Positions 14,812 through 22,156 of a stretch of DNA of 28,978 nt are shown in pieces. The translations under genes were made by a program, and so were the position numbers. The notes beneath the pieces were generated by a model. The model did no database searches. It was given only the letters and a program-made list of their open reading frames with translations, and was not told where the DNA came from. Source of the DNA: Gemmatimonadota bacterium (GTDB lineage: Bacteria; Gemmatimonadota; Gemmatimonadetes; Gemmatimonadales; GWC2-71-9); contig JANYAG010000166.1 in the NCBI GenBank assembly GCA_025361465.1, positions 1 to 28,978 of the forward strand, given 5' to 3'. The first letter of the stretch is position 1. Each line of letters opens with the position of its first letter.

Positions 14812-16179
14812 GTGATCATTCGTTTGAGCCTTGCCGGCATGGCCGCCGCGGTCTTTGCCACCGGTGTCTCCGTGGCAACGCCACGACCTTCCGTGGGGCG
14901 TCCGGCCATGGCCGACACCCTGAAGTCCATCCCGAAGCCCTCGAAGTCAGACCGCGATCGCGTCGAATGGCTTGAACGTTCGCTCGCGCACGACTCGATG
15001 GAAGGTCGCGCGCTGGCCTCGCCGGGTGAGCACCGTGCTGCCCGCTTCCTCGCCTCGGAGATGAAGCGCATTGGCCTCAAGCCCGGTGGCGATGACAAGT
15101 ACCTGCAGCGCGTGCCGCTGGCGATGATGGTCCCTGTTGCTCCGCCGGGAGGGCGTAGCGGCAATGCCACCTTCACTCGTGGTCCAGCGACGGTGACGCC
15201 GCCGGAGTGCCTGCCGAAGGCCCCCGAACGGTCTCCCGCAACGGCGTCAGACACCGCTGCTTCGCGGGCACGTGTGGCGCCTCCGGCGGCTGGTGCGTCA
15301 GGCCGGGGCGCCGCCACCCCGGGGAGCGGCGCTGCTGGCGCGACCGGTCGAGGTGGCCGGGCCGGCGGGGTGGGTGGTGCACCGAGCCCGGTTGCTCAGG
15401 CACCGCGCGCACGCCTGGTGACGCTGCCGTCGATGAAGGATTGGGACACCGTCCCCAAGGCGGAGCAGCGCACCGCGGCCAACGTGATCGGCATCCTTCC
15501 CGGTCGCGATCCGGTCCTCAAGAACGAGATCGTCGTGGTGCTGTCGCATTACGACCATCTCAACATGCGCACGCCGCCGACACCCGGGGCCGATTCGATC
15601 TTCAATGGTGCGGATGATGATGCCGCCGGCACGGTGGCAGTGCTCGAGATCGCCCGCCTGCTCAAGAAGGCCGGCAAGCCGAAGCGGACGATCGTCTTCG
15701 CCAACATGACCGGCGAGGAAGCGGGGATGGTGGGCACCACGTTCTGGATCGGGCATCCGACATTTCCCCTGTCGCAGATTGTCGCGGGCCTCGAGATCGA
15801 GATGATCGGCCGGCCCGATTCTCTCGCGGGGGGACCCGGCAAGGCCTGGCTCACGGGCTACGAGCGCTCGACGATGGGCGACATGCTCAAGCAGTATGGC
15901 ATCGCGATCGTGCCCGATCGTCGTCCAGAACAATCGTTCTTCTCGCGCAGCGACAACGTCGCGCTGGCGCGTCGCGGCATCGTGGCCCACACGCTGTCGA
16001 CGTTCAATCTGCATGCCGATTACCATCGTGTGACCGACGACGTCGACAAGATCGACTTCGATCACATGACGGCGGTGATCCATTCGGCGGCCGAGGCGGT
16101 CCGGCACCTTGCCGATGGGCCGAAGCCGGCGTGGCATCCCGGATGCGATCCGTCGCAACCGCCGCCCGCGAAGCTGTGA
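14812..16179 (+). CDS. M28 family metallopeptidase, exported, with Gly/Ala-rich insert
   Basis: This 455-residue protein starts at GTG 14812, chosen because AGGGAG lies 5 nt upstream and a signal peptide begins at once (Leu/Ala core to about residue 25). An upstream GTG at 14758 lies in repeat sequence. The M28 zinc residues are visible: His246 in LSHYDHL, Asp268-270 in GADDDAAG, Glu302-303 in TGEEAG, Glu in LEIEMIGR and His405 in YHRVTDD. Between the N-terminal part and the catalytic core, at about 140-205, there is a Pro/Ala/Gly/Arg-rich low-complexity linker. It is a second exported peptidase of the same class as the one at 1923-3830 but with a different domain order, so not a recent duplicate. 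Confidence 0.92.
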   Translation: MIIRLSLAGMAAAVFATGVSVATPRPSVGRPAMADTLKSIPKPSKSDRDRVEWLERSLAHDSMEGRALASPGEHRAARFLASEMKRIGLKPGGDDKYLQRVPLAMMVPVAPPGGRSGNATFTRGPATVTPPECLPKAPERSPATASDTAASRARVAPPAAGASGRGAATPGSGAAGATGRGGRAGGVGGAPSPVAQAPRARLVTLPSMKDWDTVPKAEQRTAANVIGILPGRDPVLKNEIVVVLSHYDHLNMRTPPTPGADSIFNGADDDAAGTVAVLEIARLLKKAGKPKRTIVFANMTGEEAGMVGTTFWIGHPTFPLSQIVAGLEIEMIGRPDSLAGGPGKAWLTGYERSTMGDMLKQYGIAIVPDRRPEQSFFSRSDNVALARRGIVAHTLSTFNLHADYHRVTDDVDKIDFDHMTAVIHSAAEAVRHLADGPKPAWHPGCDPSQPPPAKL

Positions 16180-16198
16180 TCCTCGGGGTCTGCCGCTC

Positions 16199-16930
16199 GT
16201 GAGCGCCGAGTTCGCGGGAGGGCTGCTCGTCTTCCTCACCGCGCTCTGTTACAGCGCGGTGGGTCATGCTGGCGCCTCCGGATATCTCGCCGTGATGGCG
16301 ATCCTGGGAATGGCGCCGGCTTCGATGCGCCCCACGGCCCTGGTGCTCAATCTCCTCGTGGCCATGATCGGGACCATTCAGTTTGCCCGCGCCGGGTATT
16401 TCCGCTGGCGACTGTTCTGGCCGTTTGCCCTGGCCAGCGTGCCGGCCGCCTACCTCGGCGGCAGGATGTCGCTTCCTGACGACTGGTATCAGCATGTCGT
16501 GGGCGTGGTGCTCCTGCTTTCTGCCGTTCGATTCGTGATGACACTGAAGTCCCCTGATGTCGCGTCACGAACCGTCTCGACGCCAGCAGCACTCGTTGTG
16601 GGCTTGTTCCTCGGACTTCTGGCTGGGCTCACCGGCGTGGGAGGCGGGATCTTCCTGAGTCCGCTGCTCCTCTTCGCCGGCTGGGCGACGTTGCGCGTCA
16701 CGGCGGCGACGTCAGTGGCGTTTATCCTCGTCAATTCCGCGGCCGGCCTGCTTGGCCAATGGCATGCCCTGGCCACGATCCCTTCCTTTGCTCCCGGCTG
16801 GGCCGTCGCGGCGGTGATCGGCGGCACCATCGGCTCGCGACTCGGCTCGCGGTACTTGCCGGGCCCGGCCCTGCGGGCGGTGCTGGCACTTGTGCTGCTG
16901 GCGGCGGGGGCAAAGCTGCTGTTCGCTTGA
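16199..16930 (+). CDS. TSUP family permease (TauE/SafE-type)
   Basis: This 243-residue protein has about eight membrane helices in two repeated halves, as in the TauE/SafE family. The diagnostic Gly-rich loops are GHAGASGYLAVMAILG in half one and GLLAGLTGVGGGIFLSPLLL in half two. The family exports sulfite or organosulfonates, or takes up small anions; the substrate is open. GTG 16199 follows a GGGG 10 nt upstream, and the protein begins directly with the first helix. An in-frame ATG 90 nt upstream overlaps the peptidase gene and would add an Arg-rich stretch without function. Confidence 0.9.
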   Translation: MSAEFAGGLLVFLTALCYSAVGHAGASGYLAVMAILGMAPASMRPTALVLNLLVAMIGTIQFARAGYFRWRLFWPFALASVPAAYLGGRMSLPDDWYQHVVGVVLLLSAVRFVMTLKSPDVASRTVSTPAALVVGLFLGLLAGLTGVGGGIFLSPLLLFAGWATLRVTAATSVAFILVNSAAGLLGQWHALATIPSFAPGWAVAAVIGGTIGSRLGSRYLPGPALRAVLALVLLAAGAKLLFA

Positions 16931-16948
16931 GAAGCGAGCTGCGATCAG
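16928..16948. repeat. Three degenerate 7-bp units at the TSUP stop codon
   Basis: TGAGAAG, CGAGCTG and CGATCAG follow one another, and the first three bases are the TGA stop of the permease gene. The first two and part of the third match the units of the array at 14728-14776 (GAGAAG, CGAG, C-A-AG). Three units alone would be weak evidence; the similarity and the same position after a stop codon support a link. Confidence 0.45.
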
Positions 16949-17028
16949 GGGCGGCGGGATTCGGGACGGGCGGTAGCATTATCGGGCTGGGATCCCCCGG
17001 CCACTCCATCACCCTCAGGAGTCATTGT

Positions 17029-17544
17029 ATGCGTTTGCTGCCGTCCGGCGGTGCATTGGCCGCCCTCGCCCTGCTCGCCGCTTGCGCCAAACCGCCGGCT
17101 CCCGCCGCTGCCGGACCGGATACTGCCGCGATTCGTACGGCCATCCTCGCCCAGCTGAGCAAGGCTGAGGCGGCCAACACCACGATGGATACCGCCGCGG
17201 TGCGGACGATATTCGCGGAGGACGCAACATGGATCACGTCGGACGGCGCGAGCAACAAGGGAATGGCTGAGATCCTCGGGGCGGTGGCGAAAATCTACGC
17301 CGGCACGGACTCCTTCAAGATCGACTCGAGCACCCTCGACGCACTGGTCGTCGTGAACGACAACGAGGCCGTCACCTTCACCACCTGGGTATACACCGCC
17401 AAAGCCAAGGGGAAGAAGGCCGAGCAACGTGTCAATCCGTTTGCGGACATCTGGCGCAAGGGCGCCGACGGCAGCTGGCGGATCACCCGCGAGATCAACG
17501 CGGACGGAGTTGCTCCGGCACCGAAGGCCGCCGCCAAGCCCTAG
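17029..17544 (+). CDS. Lipoprotein with NTF2-like (SnoaL/DUF4440-type) domain
   Basis: This 171-residue protein has a lipoprotein signal with lipobox LAAC (Cys19). The rest is an NTF2-like fold: a helix with TAAIRTAILAQLSKAEAANTTMDTAAVRTIFAEDATWI, a strand and helix with GMAEILGAVAKIYA, then four strands ending in FADIWRKGADGSWRITREI. This is the usual SnoaL/DUF4440 layout, which covers enzymes and ligand-binding proteins with a pocket inside a bent sheet; no catalytic set can be assigned. AGGAG lies 7 nt before ATG 17029. The short Ala/Lys/Pro-rich C-terminal end overlaps the convergent ada gene by 4 nt. Confidence 0.82.
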   Translation: MRLLPSGGALAALALLAACAKPPAPAAAGPDTAAIRTAILAQLSKAEAANTTMDTAAVRTIFAEDATWITSDGASNKGMAEILGAVAKIYAGTDSFKIDSSTLDALVVVNDNEAVTFTTWVYTAKAKGKKAEQRVNPFADIWRKGADGSWRITREINADGVAPAPKAAAKP

Positions 17545-18593
17545 CGCAGGACGCCTTCGAGCTCGAGCAGGCGGATCTTGCGCCAGAGACCGCCGCCATA
17601 GCCACCGAGGCGGCCGTCGGCGTTGACGACACGGTGGCAGGGAATGATGATCGACATCCGATTGCGGCCGTTCGCGCTGCCCACCGCGCGAACGGCCTTC
17701 GGATTTCCCACCGCCCGCGCGATGTCGGCGTAGGAGCAGGTGGTCCCGCAAGGAATGTCGCGCAGCGCATGCCAGACCGACATCTCGAACGGTGTGCCGC
17801 GGATGACCAGCGGCACGCTGAACGCGCGCCGAATGCCGCCGAAATACTCGCCGAGTTCGGTAAAGAGCTGCTCGAGGTGCGGGTGCTTCCCGGCGACGAC
17901 CGGTCCCTTGAACCAGCGGCGCAGGGTGGGCGCCTGTTGTTCCAACCGCTCGATCTCACCGAACTCCAGCAGCACCACGCCGGCTTCGACGGCCGCCGCG
18001 ACGAGGGGTCCCAGCGGGGACTGCCATGTCATCGCGAAGATGGGCTCGCCGTCCCGTGCCTTGCCCGGGGGGGCGCCGACCGCCTGCAGGAACGCGTCGC
18101 GGAAGCCGCTGTGCGATTGCCAGGCGGAATCAACGATCACGGCGTCCAGGGCATTGCCAGCCCGGAGCAAGCGCTGCGACGCAGCAACGCGGCGAAGGCG
18201 GACCCAGGCATGGAAGGTCATGCCATAGCTCCGGACGGCGTGACGGCGAACGCGCACCGGATCGAAACCCAGTCGGGTGAGTTCGGCGTCCGACAGCTTG
18301 GCCCCGGGGGCTTGATCGACCATCGCGACCAGGCGCGGCCACCAATCCGGCTCGCGGGTCGGCTGTTCCGGCCGGCACCGGCGACATGGGCGAAAGCCGG
18401 CGTGGCGGGCTTCGTCGATGGTCGGAAAGAACTCGACATGTTGCGGCCGCGCTCGTCGGGAGGGGCAGGTGGGCCGGCACGCGATGCCAGTAGTCCGGAC
18501 TCCGAACACGAAGAGACCATCCCAGGCGGGGTCACGGCGGCCGAGGGCGTTGAGCAGGGTTTGTCGGCTGGGGAGTCGCGTCGTGGTCGTCAT
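17541..18593 (-). CDS. ada: Ada: methyl-sensing transcriptional activator / O6-methylguanine-DNA methyltransferase
   Basis: This 350-residue protein has the full Ada architecture. The N-terminal zinc domain carries Cys39, Cys43, Cys70 and Cys73; Cys39 (GIACRPTCPSR) accepts methyl groups from phosphotriesters. An AraC-type helix-turn-helix region follows (about 85-170, with FHAWVRLRRVAASQRLL). The C-terminal methyltransferase domain has Cys319 in IIPCHRVVN, which takes methyl from O6-methylguanine. In E. coli, methylation of the N-terminal Cys turns Ada into an activator of its own gene. I found no classic Ada box upstream; a 9-bp inverted repeat lies there instead. It ends convergently with the NTF2-like gene, sharing a CTAG. 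Confidence 0.96.
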   Translation of the reverse strand: MTTTTRLPSRQTLLNALGRRDPAWDGLFVFGVRTTGIACRPTCPSRRARPQHVEFFPTIDEARHAGFRPCRRCRPEQPTREPDWWPRLVAMVDQAPGAKLSDAELTRLGFDPVRVRRHAVRSYGMTFHAWVRLRRVAASQRLLRAGNALDAVIVDSAWQSHSGFRDAFLQAVGAPPGKARDGEPIFAMTWQSPLGPLVAAAVEAGVVLLEFGEIERLEQQAPTLRRWFKGPVVAGKHPHLEQLFTELGEYFGGIRRAFSVPLVIRGTPFEMSVWHALRDIPCGTTCSYADIARAVGNPKAVRAVGSANGRNRMSIIIPCHRVVNADGRLGGYGGGLWRKIRLLELEGVLR

Positions 18594-18612
18594 GCCAGCC
18601 AGTCTACTCCTT

Positions 18613-18653
18613 CCCGATTCGCCCCGCCACCGCTGACTGGACGCCGAATCGGG
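18613..18653. repeat. 9-bp perfect inverted repeat in the ada / Fe-S protein divergent region
   Basis: CCCGATTCG (18613-18621) and CGAATCGGG (18645-18653) are perfect reverse complements with 23 nt between them. They lie 20 nt upstream of the ada start, where a regulator of either divergent gene could bind. It could also be a hairpin in a transcript. Confidence 0.45.
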
Positions 18654-18730
18654 GCCACCCTTGCCCGCATTCCGTGCCGGGGGGATTGTTCGGGAGTCAC
18701 CCAGTTGTCCCCTGATGCCAAGGAGTACTG

Positions 18731-18988
18731 ATGGCCCGCGATCGCCTCCAGGTCTACCAGAGTAATGAGGTCCGCGTGACCTTCGATCCTGAGATCTGCA
18801 TCCACTCGCGTGTCTGTCTCAGGACCTTGCCGGGTGTGTTCGATGTGTCCAGGAAGCGTTGGGTCCGCCCCGAGAACGCCTCCGCCAGCGAAGTGCTCGA
18901 TGCGGTGTCCAAGTGCCCTTCCGGGGCGTTGCAGGCGTACCTGGTCACCAGTGTCCATCCCTCGGTCAGCCCACCGAAGAAGGACTGA
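18731..18988 (+). CDS. YjdI-type divergent 4Fe-4S mono-cluster protein
   Basis: This 85-residue protein matches the small Fer4_19 family (YjdI). Its pattern is VTFDPEICIHSRVCLRTLPGVFD at 16-38 and VSKCPSGAL at 59-67. Only three cysteines are present (23, 29, 62), so the fourth cluster ligand would be another residue such as His25, or the protein binds a different cluster; the family is known for this divergent site. The likely role is electron transfer or cluster sensing in the cytosol. AAGGAG (18720-18725) sits 5 nt before the ATG. Divergent from ada with 137 nt between. Confidence 0.88.
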   Translation: MARDRLQVYQSNEVRVTFDPEICIHSRVCLRTLPGVFDVSRKRWVRPENASASEVLDAVSKCPSGALQAYLVTSVHPSVSPPKKD

Positions 18989-19023
18989 CCCGGCTGCCGG
19001 CCGTGGGCGGAGTTTCGTCGCCG

Positions 19024-19497
19024 CTACTTGCGAACCTCGAAATCGGAGAGTCCCTGGGAGACGCCGTTGAGGAGCACCTCGAGGCGGTATGATCCCGTCG
19101 CCCATCCCTTGGTGCGTGCCGTGAAGTGCGTCGCAACAACGGCAAGGCCTTCGGCGTTTGGCGTGCCGCTCTTCAGGTCAACCGAATCCACCGTTGTCTT
19201 GCCGTGCATCAAGCGGACGTTCAGGCTGGTCCCCTCGGGGGCGTACTCGGTCCTGAGCGAGACATAGATCGTGTCGCTCGCCTGATAGCTGGAGACGACT
19301 CCGCCCGTGATCCGGTTGGTCACCGTGTCCACCGCGCGGCCGAGTTCGATGGCCCGGACATGCGGGGTCTTGGCGGTGGGTTGCGCACTGGTGGCGGCGG
19401 CAATGGCACTGTCCGCGGCGGTATCGGGGGCGTCGCGCCGGGCGCAGGCGGCGAGCGCGGTGATGGTGGCGATGGTCAGCAGGGTCTGGCAGCGCAT
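19024..19497 (-). CDS. Hypothetical lipoprotein, 157 aa
   Basis: The protein has a lipoprotein signal (LLTIATITALAAC, lipobox LAAC with Cys18). An Ala/Thr/Asp-rich linker runs to about residue 45. The rest is a likely beta-sandwich: VTNRITGGVVSSYQASDTIYVSLRTEY, then repeated Ser/Val strands and a closing SYRLEVLLNGVSQGLSDFEV. Such a pattern (T-N-R-I, short-strand domain with YRLEVLLNG at the end) occurs in small periplasmic proteins that measure or carry no enzyme activity; I do not recognise the family. It is convergent with the Fe-S gene (35 nt gap) and divergent from the HAD gene. Confidence 0.75.
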   Translation of the reverse strand: MRCQTLLTIATITALAACARRDAPDTAADSAIAAATSAQPTAKTPHVRAIELGRAVDTVTNRITGGVVSSYQASDTIYVSLRTEYAPEGTSLNVRLMHGKTTVDSVDLKSGTPNAEGLAVVATHFTARTKGWATGSYRLEVLLNGVSQGLSDFEVRK

Positions 19498-19551
19498 GGG
19501 ATCACGAGGGTCGGAGGTGAGGGTCTGGCGCTGGTGCGCATGGTTGGAGGG

Positions 19552-19579
19552 AAGCTATCCTCCTCGCCGCCGGGTGCAA
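19552..19579 (-). promoter_or_regulatory. Candidate promoter of the 157-aa lipoprotein gene
   Basis: On the minus strand TTGCAC (19579-19574) and TAGCTT (19557-19552) are separated by 16 nt. Both hexamers keep the most conserved positions (TTG; TA and final T). The expected start would give a leader of about 45-50 nt. Confidence 0.35.
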
Positions 19580-19604
19580 CCGCAATCATGGACCGGGGTG
19601 AATG

Positions 19605-20315
19605 ATGGCCATCCGCTTGGTGGTGTTCGACGTGGCAGGGACCACGGTGCACGATGGTGGCGGGGCCGTGCGCCGGGCATTGCGCGAAGCGCTCGAGACG
19701 GCGGGTCTGTCATTGCGCGAGGGCTCGCTCGAGCGGGTCATGGGATTGGCCAAGCCGGTGGCCATCCGTACCCTGCTCGAGGGTCACGGCCGGGATGAAC
19801 TCGTCTCGAAGGTGGAGTCCATTCATGCCGTCTTCGTGTCCCGGATCATCCGCTACTATCGCGACGATCCCTCGGTCCGCCCGGTTGACGGTGCCGCCGA
19901 GACCTTTGCCCGGCTCCGGGATCACGGCGTGCTGGTCGCGCTCAACACCGGCTTCTCCCGCCCAGTGCTCGACGCGGTCCTCACCCGCCTGGGATGGAAT
20001 GGGCCGTCGAGCCCGATCAACACGACCATCGCCAGCGATGAGGTGCCGCGGGGCCGTCCCTATCCCGACATGATCACGGCGCTGCGGCAGCGCTCCGGCG
20101 GCATGCCGGCGAGCGACGTCGCCAAGGTAGGTGACACCGCGGTCGATCTGCAGGAAGGGACGATGGCGGGGTGTGGCCTCGTCGTGGGCGTGCTCAGCGG
20201 CGGCCACGATCAGGCGATGCTGGGGGAACAACCGCACGACGCCCTGCTCAACAGCGTGGCCGCCCTGCCGGCGCTGCTCGAGCAGCGCCAGCTCTGGCCT
20301 CACGCCACCACGTAG
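19605..20315 (+). CDS. Phosphonatase-like HAD hydrolase (PhnX-like)
   Basis: This protein of about 236 residues belongs to the HAD superfamily. Motif I is VVFDVAGTTV, with nucleophile Asp9 and Ala at the +2 place usually held by Asp; this Asp/Ala pair marks phosphonoacetaldehyde hydrolases (PhnX). MGLAKPVAIRTLL carries Lys50, 41 residues after the nucleophile, the same distance as between Asp12 and the Schiff-base Lys53 of PhnX. SDEVPRGRPYPDM and KVGDTAVDL are motifs III and IV. Close relatives are the phosphonatase-like family (TIGR03351 type). The substrate is not certain, and there are no phosphonate genes nearby. ATG 19602 is an alternative start; 19605 fits the GGGGTGA site better. It overlaps the convergent nagB-type gene by 16 nt. 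Confidence 0.88.
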   Translation: MAIRLVVFDVAGTTVHDGGGAVRRALREALETAGLSLREGSLERVMGLAKPVAIRTLLEGHGRDELVSKVESIHAVFVSRIIRYYRDDPSVRPVDGAAETFARLRDHGVLVALNTGFSRPVLDAVLTRLGWNGPSSPINTTIASDEVPRGRPYPDMITALRQRSGGMPASDVAKVGDTAVDLQEGTMAGCGLVVGVLSGGHDQAMLGEQPHDALLNSVAALPALLEQRQLWPHATT

Positions 20316-22156
20316 GCTTCCATCGCGAAGTACTCGGCCAGTCCAAGCCGGTCGAGCAGGGCGGCCGTCTCCTTGTTGCGCGCCTCGACCCGCTGCCAGA
20401 ACTCCCGCTCGTCCTGCCCTGGGAACGGGGCGGAATCCTTCTGCGACTGGTGCTTGAAGATTGCCTGGATCTTCAGGCGCAACTCTTCCTGCGCCAACGG
20501 TACCAGCCAGGTCGCCTCGGTGACCGGCCATTCCTGCCAGGCGCCGCGATAGAGCCAGACCTCCGGTCGCGTCGCGCCCGCCGGGTAGGCCTCGGCCAGG
20601 GCCAGGTCGATCGCGTCCTTGCAGAGCCGATGGGTTCCGTGCGGATCCGAGAGGTCGCCGGCGACGAGCAGCATGTCGGGGCGTTCTGCCTCCAGGAGTT
20701 CCCGCACGATCGCCACATCGGCAGGCCCCACCGGATCCTTCTTCACCCGGCCCGTGCGATAGAAAGGGAGGTCGAGGAATCGGGTGTCTTCGGGTCGCAG
20801 CCCGAGGGTTTCGACACCGCTGACCGCCTCTGCTTCACGGATGATCCGCTTGAGGTCCTGCACTTCCGGTGAATCGACTTCGCCAGGGTGCTTTGCGCCG
20901 AGGAATTTCCGGATGCTGACCGTCAGGGCGTCGACCCGGCGGCGGGCGAGGTGCTCGTCAACGGCCAGGCGCTCAAGGATGTCGATGTAGCGCCGCACGT
21001 CGTGATCAAAGACGGCGATGTTGCCGCTCGTCATGTAGGCCACCACGATCCGATTGCCGTTGAGGTGCAGCTTCCGGAGGATGCCGCCGGCGGAGATGAC
21101 GTCGTCGTCGGGGTGCGGCGAGAAACAGATCACCTTGTGCTCGCGCGGGAGCTTGGAGCGACCGCGGATGCGGCCACCCAGTGCATTGAACGCCAGGCCG
21201 TTGACGACACCGGCATCGCTGTGTCGCGCCAGCAGCGAGCCGAGGTGGTTCTCGGTGTAGTCGCGCTCGGTGAGCTTGAGGATGGCGCGACCGACGCGCA
21301 GCGAAAGCCAGACCACGGCACGCAACTCCAGGGGCTCCGTCCACTGCACCTCATCGACCAGCCAGGGCGTGGCGACGCGGGTCAGTTCCGAGGACGCGGC
21401 GCCGTCGCAGTACACCGTCACGGTTGGATGGCGCTGCAGGAACGTGGCCGCCACCTCGTGATCGACCTCGCCTTCCACGGCGCGCCGGACGATCGCCGAC
21501 TTGTGCTCGCCGGTGGCCAGGAGCAGGATCTCGCGCGCGGCGAGAATGGTCGCCACGCCCATGGTGATCGCTTCCCGCGGCACGTTCTGCTCGCCGAAGA
21601 AGTCGGCCGCCGCATCCCGGCGGGTGACGGTGTCGAGCATGACCACGCGCGTCCGCGATTCGGCGCTTGAGCCCGGTTCGTTGAACCCGATATGGCCGGT
21701 CTTTCCGATGCCGAGGAGCTGCAGGTCGATACCGCCCGCCTCGCGGATCGCCTGCTCGTAGGCCTCGCATGCCGCGGCCAGCTGCTCGCGCGGCAATGCA
21801 CCCGGCGGCAGGTGGGTCTGAGCGGGATCGAGATCGACGAGGTCGAAGAGATGCTCGCGCATGAAGCGGTGGTAGGCATGGAACGAGTCTGGCTGCATCG
21901 GCCAATACTCGTCGAGATTGAAAGTCTGCACCCCGCGGAACGTGAGCCCTTCCTCGCGGTGCATCCGGACCAGTTCGGCGTAAACACCGACCGGGGTCGA
22001 GCCGGTCGCCAACCCGAGCACGCAGGGACGCCCTTCGGTGGCGCGACGTCGAACCAGGTCGGCGATCCGGTGGGCGATGGCCCGCGCCAGCGCGTCCGGC
22101 GGTTCGATGATTTCGACATGGAGACGCTCGAGGCGGCGGGCATCATCCATCGGCAT
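20300..22156 (-). CDS. Fused glucosamine-6-phosphate deaminase (NagB-like) / PIG-L deacetylase
   Basis: This 618-residue protein joins two domains. Residues 10-275 are NagB-like: LGLATGSTPVGVY binds the phosphate, FNLDEYW (79-85) holds Asp82 (equivalent to the proton-transfer Asp72 of E. coli NagB), and GKTGHIGFNEPGSS (151-164) holds His155 and Glu160. The Asp of the usual GNDGH motif is Thr153. Residues 340-618 are PIG-L/LmbE-like: FSPHPDDDVIS (345-355) and DPHGTHR (504-510) form the zinc site for N-acetyl removal. The fusion would deacetylate an N-acetyl-sugar and isomerise/deaminate an amino-sugar phosphate; similar fusions occur in Bacteroidetes. ATG 22156 is chosen because AGGAGG lies 6 nt before it. 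The ribbon-helix-helix gene overlaps its start by 14 nt. Confidence 0.9.
   Translation of the reverse strand: MPMDDARRLERLHVEIIEPPDALARAIAHRIADLVRRRATEGRPCVLGLATGSTPVGVYAELVRMHREEGLTFRGVQTFNLDEYWPMQPDSFHAYHRFMREHLFDLVDLDPAQTHLPPGALPREQLAAACEAYEQAIREAGGIDLQLLGIGKTGHIGFNEPGSSAESRTRVVMLDTVTRRDAAADFFGEQNVPREAITMGVATILAAREILLLATGEHKSAIVRRAVEGEVDHEVAATFLQRHPTVTVYCDGAASSELTRVATPWLVDEVQWTEPLELRAVVWLSLRVGRAILKLTERDYTENHLGSLLARHSDAGVVNGLAFNALGGRIRGRSKLPREHKVICFSPHPDDDVISAGGILRKLHLNGNRIVVAYMTSGNIAVFDHDVRRYIDILERLAVDEHLARRRVDALTVSIRKFLGAKHPGEVDSPEVQDLKRIIREAEAVSGVETLGLRPEDTRFLDLPFYRTGRVKKDPVGPADVAIVRELLEAERPDMLLVAGDLSDPHGTHRLCKDAIDLALAEAYPAGATRPEVWLYRGAWQEWPVTEATWLVPLAQEELRLKIQAIFKHQSQKDSAPFPGQDEREFWQRVEARNKETAALLDRLGLAEYFAMEAYVVA

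Noticed and set aside
16109..16198. N-terminal extension of the TSUP permease
   Set aside because: It overlaps the M28 peptidase 3' end and gives an Arg-rich stretch before the first membrane helix; GTG 16199 fits the family.
15298..16239. Long minus-strand frame opposite the second M28 gene
   Set aside because: Same shadow effect; sequence is Arg/His/Asp-rich without motifs, and the plus strand has all M28 residues.
19605..22156. Joint pathway of the HAD phosphonatase-like enzyme and the NagB/PIG-L enzyme
   Set aside because: They are convergent with overlapping ends, so not co-transcribed; a shared pathway has no support.
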